Shown here: positions 1 to 5,956 of the stretch, in pieces
Position numbering within the stretch: position 1 is the stretch's first letter
Layout: every line of letters starts with the position of its first letter
Source: Betaproteobacteria bacterium
GTDB taxonomy: Bacteria > Pseudomonadota > Gammaproteobacteria > Burkholderiales > SG8-39
DNA length: 7,558 nucleotides
Direction of reading: 5' to 3'
Assembly: GCA_016867955.1 (NCBI GenBank)
Contig: VGIE01000100.1
Span: 1 to 7,558, forward strand
The notes under the pieces: generated by a model
The model's input: only the letters and a program-made list of their open reading frames with translations
Database searches by the model: none
Told to the model about the DNA's origin: nothing
Position numbers and translations under genes: made by a program

Positions 1-816
1 GATTTTTTTGCCGCTGTGCTGGGGCGGCATCGCAAGTACAGCGCCTGCTACTGGCCGGACGGTGTCGAATCGCTGGACAGCGCCGAGGCCGAGGCGCTGC
101 GCGCGACCTGCGAGCGCGCCGGGATTGCCGACGGTATGGACATCCTCGAACTGGGGTGCGGCTGGGGATCGCTGACGCTGTGGATGGCCTCGAGCTACCC
201 GAATGCGCGCATCACCGCGGTATCCAATTCGCATTCGCAGCGCGCACACATCGAGGCGGAGGCGGCGCGTCGCAACCTGCTCAACGTGAGGATCATTACC
301 GCCGACATGAACGGCTTCGAGGCCGGCGCTGCCTTCAACCGCGTGGTGTCGGTCGAGATGTTCGAGCACATGCGCAACTGGCGCGAATTGTTCGCTCGCG
401 TGGCGGGCTGGCTCAAGCCGGGCGGGCGCTTCTTCATGCATGTCTTCTGCCACCGCGCCGTGCCCTATCCGTTCGAGGTCGAGGGACCGGACGACTGGAT
501 GGGCCGCTACTTCTTCTCCGGCGGCATGATGCCGAGCGACGACCTGGCGCTGCGTTTCCAGGACGACCTCAAGCTGCGCTGGCAATGGCGCTGGGATGGT
601 ACGCACTACGAGCGCACGGCGAATGCCTGGTTGGCCAACATGGATGCGCGGCGCGCGGCGATCATGCCGATCCTCGAGCGCACCTACGGCGCGGGGCAGG
701 CGGGGCGCTGGTGGACGCGCTGGCGCATGTTCTTCATGTCCTGCGCGGAACTGTTCGGCTACCAGGACGGGCAGGAGTGGTGGGTAAGCCACTACCTGTT
801 CGAGCGCCGTGGCTGA
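1..816 (+). CDS. SAM-dependent methyltransferase, coclaurine-NMT/CFA-synthase-like (5' truncated)
   Basis: Class I SAM methyltransferase, probably acting on a lipid or amine at the membrane surface. The reading frame is open from base 1 (begins DFFAAVLGRHRKYSACYW), so the GTG at 16 is internal and the true start lies upstream; relatives of about 350 residues imply roughly 80 residues missing. Codon numbers here count from base 1. Visible: the YSACYWPDG segment, SAM motif I ELGCGWGS (codons 50-57), and SVEMFEHMRNW, whose E119, E122 and H123 match the acid/His set of plant coclaurine N-methyltransferases; FMHVFCH follows. The C-terminal MFFMSCAELF has Phe where E. coli CFA synthase has the YYLNACAGAF tyrosines, one of which (Tyr317) belongs to its bicarbonate site. 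Family placement is by recalled motif resemblance, not alignment. The TGA at 814-816 overlaps the next gene by 8 bases. Methyltransferase is near certain; the substrate is unknown, with unsaturated phospholipid acyl chains favoured by the neighbours. Confidence 0.88.
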   Translation, partial: DFFAAVLGRHRKYSACYWPDGVESLDSAEAEALRATCERAGIADGMDILELGCGWGSLTLWMASSYPNARITAVSNSHSQRAHIEAEAARRNLLNVRIITADMNGFEAGAAFNRVVSVEMFEHMRNWRELFARVAGWLKPGGRFFMHVFCHRAVPYPFEVEGPDDWMGRYFFSGGMMPSDDLALRFQDDLKLRWQWRWDGTHYERTANAWLANMDARRAAIMPILERTYGAGQAGRWWTRWRMFFMSCAELFGYQDGQEWWVSHYLFERRG

Positions 817-1462
817 GACGCGTGTGGCATCCGCAGTGCGCGGGGCGGCATCCGGCGCCGTTTCGCGCCCGGCGTCCGACGCCACGCCGGGTACGGCCCC
901 TCGCGCGAACTCAGGGGCGGCGTCGTTGACGACCTTGCGCAAGGCGGTCAACTTCATCGCCTTCCAGGCGGGCTGGTTCGCCTGCGTGCTCGGCGCGGCC
1001 CATGGCCAGGCGGCTTGGGGCGTCGCAGCAGCGCTGTTCATTGTCGCCGTGCATGTCGCCACCGCTGCGCGCCCGTCAGTCGAAGCGCGGCTGGCGGTCA
1101 TCGCGCTGGGACTGGGCGCGGTATGGGAATGGGTGATGCTGGCGCTCGGCGTGGTGGATCACGGCGGAGGCGGGGAGGGCGTCGGCCTGCCGCCGGCATG
1201 GATCGTCGCGCTGTGGCCGCTGTTCGCCACCACGCTGAATGCATCCCTGGCATGGCTGCAGGGTCGCTGGCTGGTCGCCGCGCTGCTGGGCGCGGTCGCC
1301 GGCCCGGCGGCGTACTGGGCGGGGGCCCGACTCGGCGCCCTGAGCTTCGGCGACCCGCTGCTGTTCGTGGCAGAGCTCGCGGCGGGCTGGGCCGTGCTGA
1401 CCCCGGTCCTGCTAGCCATCGCCGCGCGCCTCGCCGGGGCTTCACCGGAGCCGCGTCGATGA
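809..1462 (+). CDS. DUF2878-family integral membrane protein
   Basis: Small polytopic inner-membrane protein of unknown function. From about residue 45 it shows five to six hydrophobic segments, starting with FIAFQAGWFACVLGAAHG, which resembles the opening of DUF2878 proteins, and ending with a long segment around residues 190-210. Residues 2-40 are a polar, Ala/Ser/Pro-rich stretch without obvious conservation. The GTG at 809 has no good ribosome-binding site, whereas AGGGG at 913-917 lies 8 bases before an in-frame TTG at 926, so the real protein may start there (178 rather than 217 residues). The gene overlaps the methyltransferase by 8 bases under the GTG start and overlaps the next gene by ATGA at 1459-1462. 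DUF2878 genes are commonly found near CFA-synthase/DUF1365 clusters, which supports a membrane-lipid role. I see no catalytic motif. Confidence 0.8.
   Translation: MAETRVASAVRGAASGAVSRPASDATPGTAPRANSGAASLTTLRKAVNFIAFQAGWFACVLGAAHGQAAWGVAAALFIVAVHVATAARPSVEARLAVIALGLGAVWEWVMLALGVVDHGGGGEGVGLPPAWIVALWPLFATTLNASLAWLQGRWLVAALLGAVAGPAAYWAGARLGALSFGDPLLFVAELAAGWAVLTPVLLAIAARLAGASPEPRR
913..917 (+). promoter_or_regulatory. candidate RBS for internal TTG start of the DUF2878 gene
   Basis: AGGGG lies 8 bases before the in-frame TTG at 926, close to where similarity to DUF2878 proteins seems to begin. The GTG at 809 lacks a comparable site. This would remove 39 low-complexity residues. Confidence 0.4.
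1447..1450 (+). promoter_or_regulatory. RBS of the DUF1295 gene
   Basis: GGAG lies 8 bases before the ATG at 1459, inside the end of the DUF2878 gene, and decides this start over longer open-frame extensions upstream. Confidence 0.55.
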
Positions 1463-2337
1463 GCGGCCTCCTGCCCCTGTCGGGTGCGTCGTTCGCGACA
1501 TCGTTCGCCACGGCCTTTGCCGCCATGCTGGCGCTTGCGCTGGCCACCTGGCTGCTCAGCGTGGCCCGGCGCGACGTCAGCATCGTGGACGTGATCTGGT
1601 CGCTCATGCTGCTGCTGGCCGCCGCGACCTACTACCTGACGCAGTCCGAGCCGGGTGCGCGTGGGATGGCCGTGCTGGCACTGACCGCAGTCTGGGCGCT
1701 GCGGCTCTCGGGCCACATCCTCTGGCGCAGCTGGGGCGAGCCGGAAGACCACCGCTACCAGGCGATACGGGCGCGCAACGAGCCGGGCTTTGCCTGGAAG
1801 AGCGCCTATCTGGTGTTCGGGCTGCAGTGCGTGCTGGCGTGGATCGTCTCGCTGCCGCTGCTGGCGGCGATGGCGGGCAGCAGTGCACCGGGCTGGCTGG
1901 ACCTCGCCGGTGCCGCGCTGGTGGTGTTCGGCACCGGCTTCGAGACAGTCGCCGACCTGCAGCTGGCGCGCTTTCGTCGCCAGGGGGAAACCGGCGGCAG
2001 GCGCCACGCCGGCGCCGCGGGCGGGAGCAGCCACGGCGTCATGGACCGCGGCCTGTGGCGCTACTCGCGGCACCCTAATTACTTCGGCGAGTTCTGTGTC
2101 TGGTGGGGCTTCTACCTGCTGGCACTCTCGGCAGGTGGCGCCTGGACAATCGTCTCGCCGCTGCTGATGTCGGTGCTGTTGCTCAAGGTGTCGGGCGTGA
2201 GCCTGCTGGAGAAGGACATCGCCCTGCGACGGCCGGCCTACCGTGGCTACGTGGCGCGCACAAACACGTTCTTCCCGGGTCCACGCCGGGAACACGCCAA
2301 TGGGCCCGCCGCCAACAAGACAGGGGAGAAGGCATGA
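1459..2337 (+). CDS. DUF1295 / steroid 5-alpha-reductase-like membrane protein
   Basis: Integral membrane protein of 292 residues in the DUF1295 family, related to the C-terminal domain of steroid 5-alpha reductases and to isoprenylcysteine methyltransferase-like proteins. Characterised eukaryotic relatives reduce a C=C bond next to a carbonyl with NADPH; most bacterial members have no known substrate. The signature is WRYSRHPNYFGE at residues 200-211, followed by VWWGFYLLAL. Upstream are DVSIVDVIWSL near residue 35 and WGEPEDHRYQAIR near residue 95, also typical. A Gly/His/Ala-rich stretch at about residues 175-194 looks like a lineage-specific loop insertion. The start is set by ATGA coupling with DUF2878 and GGAG at 1447-1450; the longer open frame upstream is a shadow of that gene. 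In this operon it is a plausible reductase for a modified acyl chain, which is inference. Confidence 0.87.
   Translation: MSGLLPLSGASFATSFATAFAAMLALALATWLLSVARRDVSIVDVIWSLMLLLAAATYYLTQSEPGARGMAVLALTAVWALRLSGHILWRSWGEPEDHRYQAIRARNEPGFAWKSAYLVFGLQCVLAWIVSLPLLAAMAGSSAPGWLDLAGAALVVFGTGFETVADLQLARFRRQGETGGRRHAGAAGGSSHGVMDRGLWRYSRHPNYFGEFCVWWGFYLLALSAGGAWTIVSPLLMSVLLLKVSGVSLLEKDIALRRPAYRGYVARTNTFFPGPRREHANGPAANKTGEKA
2322..2328 (+). promoter_or_regulatory. strong RBS of the DUF6134 gene
   Basis: AGGGGAG lies 5 bases before the ATG at 2334, within the last codons of the DUF1295 gene. It is one of the best ribosome-binding sites in the window and fixes the start. Confidence 0.7.
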
Positions 2338-3035
2338 AATCCCGGCTGATCGCCACCTCGCTGGCGCTTGTGCTGTCATCGCCGTGGCTGGCCGTCGGGC
2401 TTTCCCGTGCGACCACGGCGACTGCGACAACCGCGTCGACGGGGTCGATGACCGCGCAGGCCTGGAACTTCCGCGTGTTTCTCGATGAGAAGCCGATCGG
2501 CCGCCACAGTTTCATGCTGCGGCGCGAGGGCGAAGAGAGCGAACTGCGCAGCGAGGCGCGCTTCGAGGTCAAGCTGCTGTTCGTGACGGCCTACCGCTAT
2601 GCGCACCAGGCGGTGGAGCGCTGGCGCGGCAACTGCCTGGCTGCCCTCACCGCCAGCACCGACGACGACGGCAAGCGGCAGTCCGTGGAGGTTCGTGGCA
2701 GGGCAGACGCCGCGGGCGGCGGGCCTCTGCACGTGGTGCGCCGCGAGGGCGGCCAGCCGCTGCCGGGCTGCGTCATGACCTATGCCTACTGGAACCCGGA
2801 CGTCCTGCAGCAGTCGCGCCTGCTCAATGCGCAGACCGGGGAGTGGGACCCGGTGCGGATTTCCGATGCCGGCGAGGAGCGCATAGAGGTGCGCGGCGTG
2901 AGCGTGCCGGCGCGTCGCTACCGCATCGCCGGCCCGCAGCAGCCGATCGACCTCTGGTATTCGGCCGGGCGCGAATGGCTGGCGCTCGAATCGACCGTCG
3001 CCGGCGGCCGCAGGCTGAAGTACCGGATCGAGTGA
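2334..3035 (+). CDS. exported DUF6134-family protein, function unknown
   Basis: Predicted exported protein of 233 residues with a basic start and hydrophobic core in residues 1-25 (MKSRLIATSLALVLSSPWLA), then a Thr/Ala-rich linker. The mature part begins WNFRVFLDEKPIGRHSF and looks beta-rich, as in DUF6134 proteins. It contains GCVMTYAYWNP (around 145-155), LLNAQTGEW and a terminal WLALESTVAGGRRLKY. Two cysteines, C101 and C146, could form a disulfide outside the cytoplasm. ATG 2334 overlaps the DUF1295 stop (ATGA) and has AGGGGAG at 2322-2328, so the start is well supported. No enzyme motif is visible. Lying beside a lipocalin in a lipid-modification operon, it may bind or present a lipid in the periplasm; that is inference. 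The family name rests on recognised motifs without a search. Confidence 0.8.
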   Translation: MKSRLIATSLALVLSSPWLAVGLSRATTATATTASTGSMTAQAWNFRVFLDEKPIGRHSFMLRREGEESELRSEARFEVKLLFVTAYRYAHQAVERWRGNCLAALTASTDDDGKRQSVEVRGRADAAGGGPLHVVRREGGQPLPGCVMTYAYWNPDVLQQSRLLNAQTGEWDPVRISDAGEERIEVRGVSVPARRYRIAGPQQPIDLWYSAGREWLALESTVAGGRRLKYRIE

Positions 3036-3037
3036 GG
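3034..3037 (+). promoter_or_regulatory. RBS of the lipocalin gene
   Basis: GAGG overlaps the TGA of the DUF6134 gene and lies 8 bases before the ATG at 3046, suggesting re-initiation by ribosomes finishing the upstream gene. Confidence 0.5.
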
Positions 3038-3045
3038 CTGCAGCG

Positions 3046-3636
3046 ATGAATCTTCCGGGATCCTCCCGGCGGCCGGCGGCCGTCCACACGGTAGGGCGGT
3101 TGGCGATTGCGACGGCAATGGCGGCGTTGGTGGCGGGTCTGCTCGCGCTGGCCGGCTGCCAGTCGGCGCCGGTGAAGCCGCTCGCCACGGCCGAGCGGAT
3201 CGACCTGCGGCGATTCATGGGCGACTGGTATGTCATCGCCAGCATTCCGACCTTCATCGAGACGACGGCGCACAACGCCGTGGAGTCCTACCGGCTCGAT
3301 GCCGACGGCAGCATCGCCACCACCTTCACCTTCCGCGACGGCGGCTTCGACGGCGCGCCGCGGCGCTACACGCCGCGCGGCTTCGTGCTCGACCGCGACA
3401 GCAACGCGGTCTGGGGCATGCAGTTCATCTGGCCGATCAAGGCCGATTTCCGCATCGCCTGGCTGGCCGAGGACTACTCGCGCACCGTGATCGCGCGCCA
3501 GGCGCGGGACTACGTCTGGCTCATGGCCCGCACGCCGTCGATCCCCGAGCCGCAGTACCAGGCCATGATCGACTTCGCCGCCGCGCAGGGCTACGACACC
3601 GCCAAATTGAGGAAAGTGCCACAGCAATGGAAGTGA
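3046..3636 (+). CDS. blc: Blc-type lipocalin lipoprotein
   Basis: Bacterial lipocalin of 196 residues, probably anchored to the outer membrane by its lipidated N terminus. Blc proteins bind fatty acids and lysophospholipids and are linked to envelope stress and membrane repair. A basic, then hydrophobic leader ends in the lipobox LAGC (residues 35-38); the next residue, Gln39, is not the Asp that signals inner-membrane retention. The mature protein has the lipocalin first motif RRFMGDWYVIA (GxW at 59-61) followed by SIPTFIE. Later come FIWPIKADFRIAWLAEDYSRTVIA and DYVWLMARTPSIPE, both typical of Blc. Length is normal for the family. The ATG at 3046 follows the previous stop by 10 bases with GAGG at 3034-3037. 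The 3' end overlaps the desaturase by 10 bases if that gene starts at 3627. Its place in the operon suggests it carries the modified lipid or its breakdown products. Confidence 0.93.
   Translation: MNLPGSSRRPAAVHTVGRLAIATAMAALVAGLLALAGCQSAPVKPLATAERIDLRRFMGDWYVIASIPTFIETTAHNAVESYRLDADGSIATTFTFRDGGFDGAPRRYTPRGFVLDRDSNAVWGMQFIWPIKADFRIAWLAEDYSRTVIARQARDYVWLMARTPSIPEPQYQAMIDFAAAQGYDTAKLRKVPQQWK
3148..3159 (+). other. lipobox (LAGC) of the lipocalin precursor
   Basis: Codons for L35-A36-G37-C38 follow a hydrophobic stretch (about residues 19-36). This is a near-consensus signal-peptidase II site; Cys38 would become the lipidated first residue of the mature protein. Confidence 0.85.
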
Positions 3637-4655
3637 ACCCCCGGGCCGGGAGGCCGTCGTCCGCGTCGCTCCGGGCAGGCGTGCTGCGTTCGATCGCGCT
3701 CTGGTTCGACACCGGGGCGGCCGCAGCCGATGGCGACGCCGCAATGTCCCGGACGACACCGGCGCCCGCGGCCGCGGCATGCCAGCGCATCGATTGGCTG
3801 CGCGTGCTGCCGTTCGTCGGTGTTCACGCCGGTTGCCTCGCGGTGCTGGCGGTCGGCTTCAGCTGGGTGGCGCTGGGCACGGCGGTGCTGCTTTACGCGC
3901 TGCGGATGTTCGCCATCACCGGCTTCTATCACCGCTACTTCGCACATCGCGCCTTTCGCGCCTCGCGGCCAGTGCAGTTTGCCTTCGCGCTGCTCGGCGC
4001 TTCCAGCGCGCAGCGCGGGCCGCTGTGGTGGGCCTCGCACCACCGCCATCACCACGCGCATTCGGACACCTCGGATGATCCGCATTCGCCGCGGCGGCAT
4101 GGCTTCCTGTGGAGCCATACCGGATGGTTTCTCGCGCGCGAGGCCTTCGCCACGCGCATGGAGCGCGTGCCGGACCTGGCGTGCTTTCCGGAGCTGCGCT
4201 TCCTGGACCGCTTTGACCTGCTGGCGCCGCTGGTGCTGGGCATCCTGCTGTTCAGCGCGGGTGAACTACTGGCACACCTGTCGCCCGGGCTGCAGACCAG
4301 CGGCAGCCAGCTCCTCGTCTGGGGCTTCTTCATTTCAACGGTGGCGCTCTATCACGCCACCTTCTGCATCAACTCGCTGTCGCATTGCTTCGGCACGCGC
4401 CGCTACGAGACCTGCGACGATTCGCGCAACAACCTGTGGCTGGCGCTGCTGACCTTCGGCGAGGGCTGGCACAACAACCACCATCACTTCCCGGGCGCGG
4501 CCCGCCAGGGCTTCCACTGGTGGGAGGTCGACCTGACTTACCTCGGGCTGCGCGCGCTGGCCGCATTGGGCGCCATCACCGGGCTCAAGCAGGCGCCGGC
4601 GGAACTGCTGGCGGCGCGCCGCAGCGCACGCACCCCGGCGGGAGCGCGGACATGA
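3627..4655 (+). CDS. delta-9-type membrane fatty acid desaturase
   Basis: Non-haem di-iron membrane desaturase that introduces a cis double bond into a saturated acyl chain (acyl-CoA or phospholipid) using O2 and an electron donor not encoded here. Three His boxes are visible: HRYFAH (102-107), HHRHH (138-142, within WWASHHRHHHAHSD) and HNNHHH (282-287, within GEGWHNNHHHFP). The DDPHSP and GFLWSHTGW segments also match acyl-CoA delta-9 (SCD/DesC/OLE1-like) enzymes. Hydrophobic segments lie at about 60-97, 115-128, 195-215 and 232-250. From ATG 3627 it has 342 residues, of which the first 40 are hydrophilic and Ala-rich. Met40 (ATG 3744), just before IDWLRVLPF where similarity seems to begin, is an alternative start. 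GAGGA at 3609-3613 is rather far from 3627, so the start is uncertain. It ends in ATGA overlap with the flavoprotein and probably makes the unsaturated substrate for the methyltransferases. Confidence 0.93.
   Translation: MEVNPRAGRPSSASLRAGVLRSIALWFDTGAAAADGDAAMSRTTPAPAAAACQRIDWLRVLPFVGVHAGCLAVLAVGFSWVALGTAVLLYALRMFAITGFYHRYFAHRAFRASRPVQFAFALLGASSAQRGPLWWASHHRHHHAHSDTSDDPHSPRRHGFLWSHTGWFLAREAFATRMERVPDLACFPELRFLDRFDLLAPLVLGILLFSAGELLAHLSPGLQTSGSQLLVWGFFISTVALYHATFCINSLSHCFGTRRYETCDDSRNNLWLALLTFGEGWHNNHHHFPGAARQGFHWWEVDLTYLGLRALAALGAITGLKQAPAELLAARRSARTPAGART
4640..4644 (+). promoter_or_regulatory. RBS of the flavoprotein gene
   Basis: GGGAG lies 7 bases before the ATG at 4652, within the end of the desaturase gene; together with the ATGA overlap it supports translational coupling. 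Confidence 0.55.
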
Positions 4656-5956
4656 AGGTCGCGATCATCGGCGCCGGCATTGCCGGCAACACCGTCGCCC
4701 ACCGCCTGCACCGGCAGCACGACATCACGCTGTTCGAGGCTGGCGGCCATGTGGGCGGCCACAGCCACACGCACAGCGTCGAGCTGGACGGCGAGCGCCA
4801 CGATATCGACACCGGCTTCATCGTCTTCAACGACCGCACCTACCCCAACTTCGTCGCCCTGCTGCGCGAACTCGGAGTGGCGTCGCGCGCGAGCAGCATG
4901 AGTTTCAGCATACGCAACGAGGGCTTAGGCCTGGAGTACAACGGCAGCTCGCTGAACACGCTGTTCGCGCAGCGCAGCAACCTGCTGCGGCCGTCCTTCT
5001 ACCGCATGCTCCGCGACATCCTGCGGTTCAACCGCGAGGCGCCGCAGTTGCTCGCAGGCGGCCCGGAGATCACGCTTGGCGATTACCTGCAGGCGGGCGG
5101 CTATTCGCGGGGCTTCGTCGGGAACTACCTCGTGCCCATGGGAGCGGCAATCTGGTCCACCGACCCGGTACGCATGCTGTCCTTCCCGGCGCGCTATTTC
5201 GTGCGCTTCCTGCATAACCACGGCATGCTGTCGGTCAACGACCGGCCGCAATGGCGCACCGTCGCCGGCGGCTCGGCGCGCTACGTCGAGAAGCTGGTGG
5301 CGCCGTTCCGCAGCCGCATCCTGCTCGACACCCCGGTCGCGTCCGTGCGCAGGCAGCCGGACGGCGTGTGGGTCAAGGCGCGCGGCCTGGAGGCGCGGCG
5401 CTTTGATCAGGTGTTTCTTGCCTGCCATTCCGACCAGGCGCTGCGCCTCTTGCAGGACGCCACGCCGCAGGAGCGCGAGGTACTCGGGGCGATTGCCTAC
5501 CAGCGCAACGAGGCGGTGCTGCACACCGACACCGCGCTGCTGCCACGGCGCCGGCTGGCCTGGGCGGCCTGGAACTACCATGTGCTGCAGGCGGCGGATT
5601 GCGGTCGGGAGGCCGCGGGCGGAACCGGGACGGCGCCGGCCACACTGACCTACAACATGAACATCCTGCAGGGCCTGCGCTCGCGGCACACCTTCTGCGT
5701 CACGCTCAACCGCAGCACCGCCATCGATCCCGACAAGGTCATCAAGCGCGTGGTCTACGACCATCCGCTCTATACCGTCGCCGCGGTGGCGGCGCAGCAG
5801 CGCCAGCGCGAGGTCAATGGCGGCCGGCGAACCTATTTCTGCGGTGCCTACTGGCGCTTCGGCTTCCATGAAGATGGCGTGGCGAGCGCGCTGACCGCGC
5901 TCGACCACTTCGAGGAGGATGCGCATGCACAGCGCCATCTACCGCGGGTCGCTTAG
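4652..5956 (+). CDS. FAD-dependent amine-oxidase-like oxidoreductase
   Basis: Flavoprotein of 434 residues in the amine oxidase / phytoene-desaturase-like superfamily, of the group usually found beside DUF1365 and CFA synthase. It has the dinucleotide motif GAGIAG (7-12), an acidic ribose-binding Glu29 in FEAGGHVGGHS, and GFIVFNDRTYPN. Further group-specific blocks are GAAIWSTDP, FVRFLHNHGML, NEAVLHTD, WAAWNYH, LTYNMN and the C-terminal FAD-contacting GAYWRFGFHEDGV (398-410). A Gly/Ala-rich stretch at about 311-327, between WNYHV and LTYNMN, appears inserted. ATG 4652 overlaps the desaturase stop (ATGA), with GGGAG at 4640-4644. Its 3' end overlaps DUF1365 by about 32 bases. No biochemical function is firmly assigned to this group; oxidation or reduction of a methylated or unsaturated acyl chain fits the context. 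It is unlikely to be a true amine oxidase. Confidence 0.92.
   Translation: MKVAIIGAGIAGNTVAHRLHRQHDITLFEAGGHVGGHSHTHSVELDGERHDIDTGFIVFNDRTYPNFVALLRELGVASRASSMSFSIRNEGLGLEYNGSSLNTLFAQRSNLLRPSFYRMLRDILRFNREAPQLLAGGPEITLGDYLQAGGYSRGFVGNYLVPMGAAIWSTDPVRMLSFPARYFVRFLHNHGMLSVNDRPQWRTVAGGSARYVEKLVAPFRSRILLDTPVASVRRQPDGVWVKARGLEARRFDQVFLACHSDQALRLLQDATPQEREVLGAIAYQRNEAVLHTDTALLPRRRLAWAAWNYHVLQAADCGREAAGGTGTAPATLTYNMNILQGLRSRHTFCVTLNRSTAIDPDKVIKRVVYDHPLYTVAAVAAQQRQREVNGGRRTYFCGAYWRFGFHEDGVASALTALDHFEEDAHAQRHLPRVA
5912..5918 (+). promoter_or_regulatory. RBS that decides the DUF1365 start
   Basis: GAGGAGG has no spacer to the ATG at 5919 but a 6-base spacer to the ATG at 5925, favouring the second. It lies inside the coding sequence of the flavoprotein. 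Confidence 0.7.

Noticed and set aside
1159..2430. 423-codon open frame on the minus strand
   Set aside because: It spans three well-supported + strand genes with recognisable families, its translation is Arg/Pro/Ala/Gln-rich with no motif, and long antisense frames are expected in GC-rich coding DNA.
3066..3085. Short self-complementary CGG/CCG-rich run near the lipocalin start
   Set aside because: Simple GC-rich coding sequence inside the signal-peptide region; no T-tract or second copy to support a terminator or repeat element.
2376..3275. 299-codon open frame on the minus strand
   Set aside because: Antisense to the DUF6134 and lipocalin genes; no recognisable domain.
2824..3780. 318-codon open frame on the minus strand
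   Set aside because: Antisense across three genes, very rich in Arg and Pro, typical of a compositional shadow.
3591..4118. 175-codon open frame on the minus strand over the desaturase start region
   Set aside because: It covers the catalytic His boxes in antisense and shows no domain; compositional shadow.
3730..4452. 240-codon open frame on the + strand in another frame
   Set aside because: Arg/Ser/Ala/Cys-rich out-of-frame shadow of the desaturase with no motif.
4925..5938. 337-codon open frame on the minus strand
   Set aside because: Antisense to the flavoprotein, whose + strand product has clear FAD motifs.
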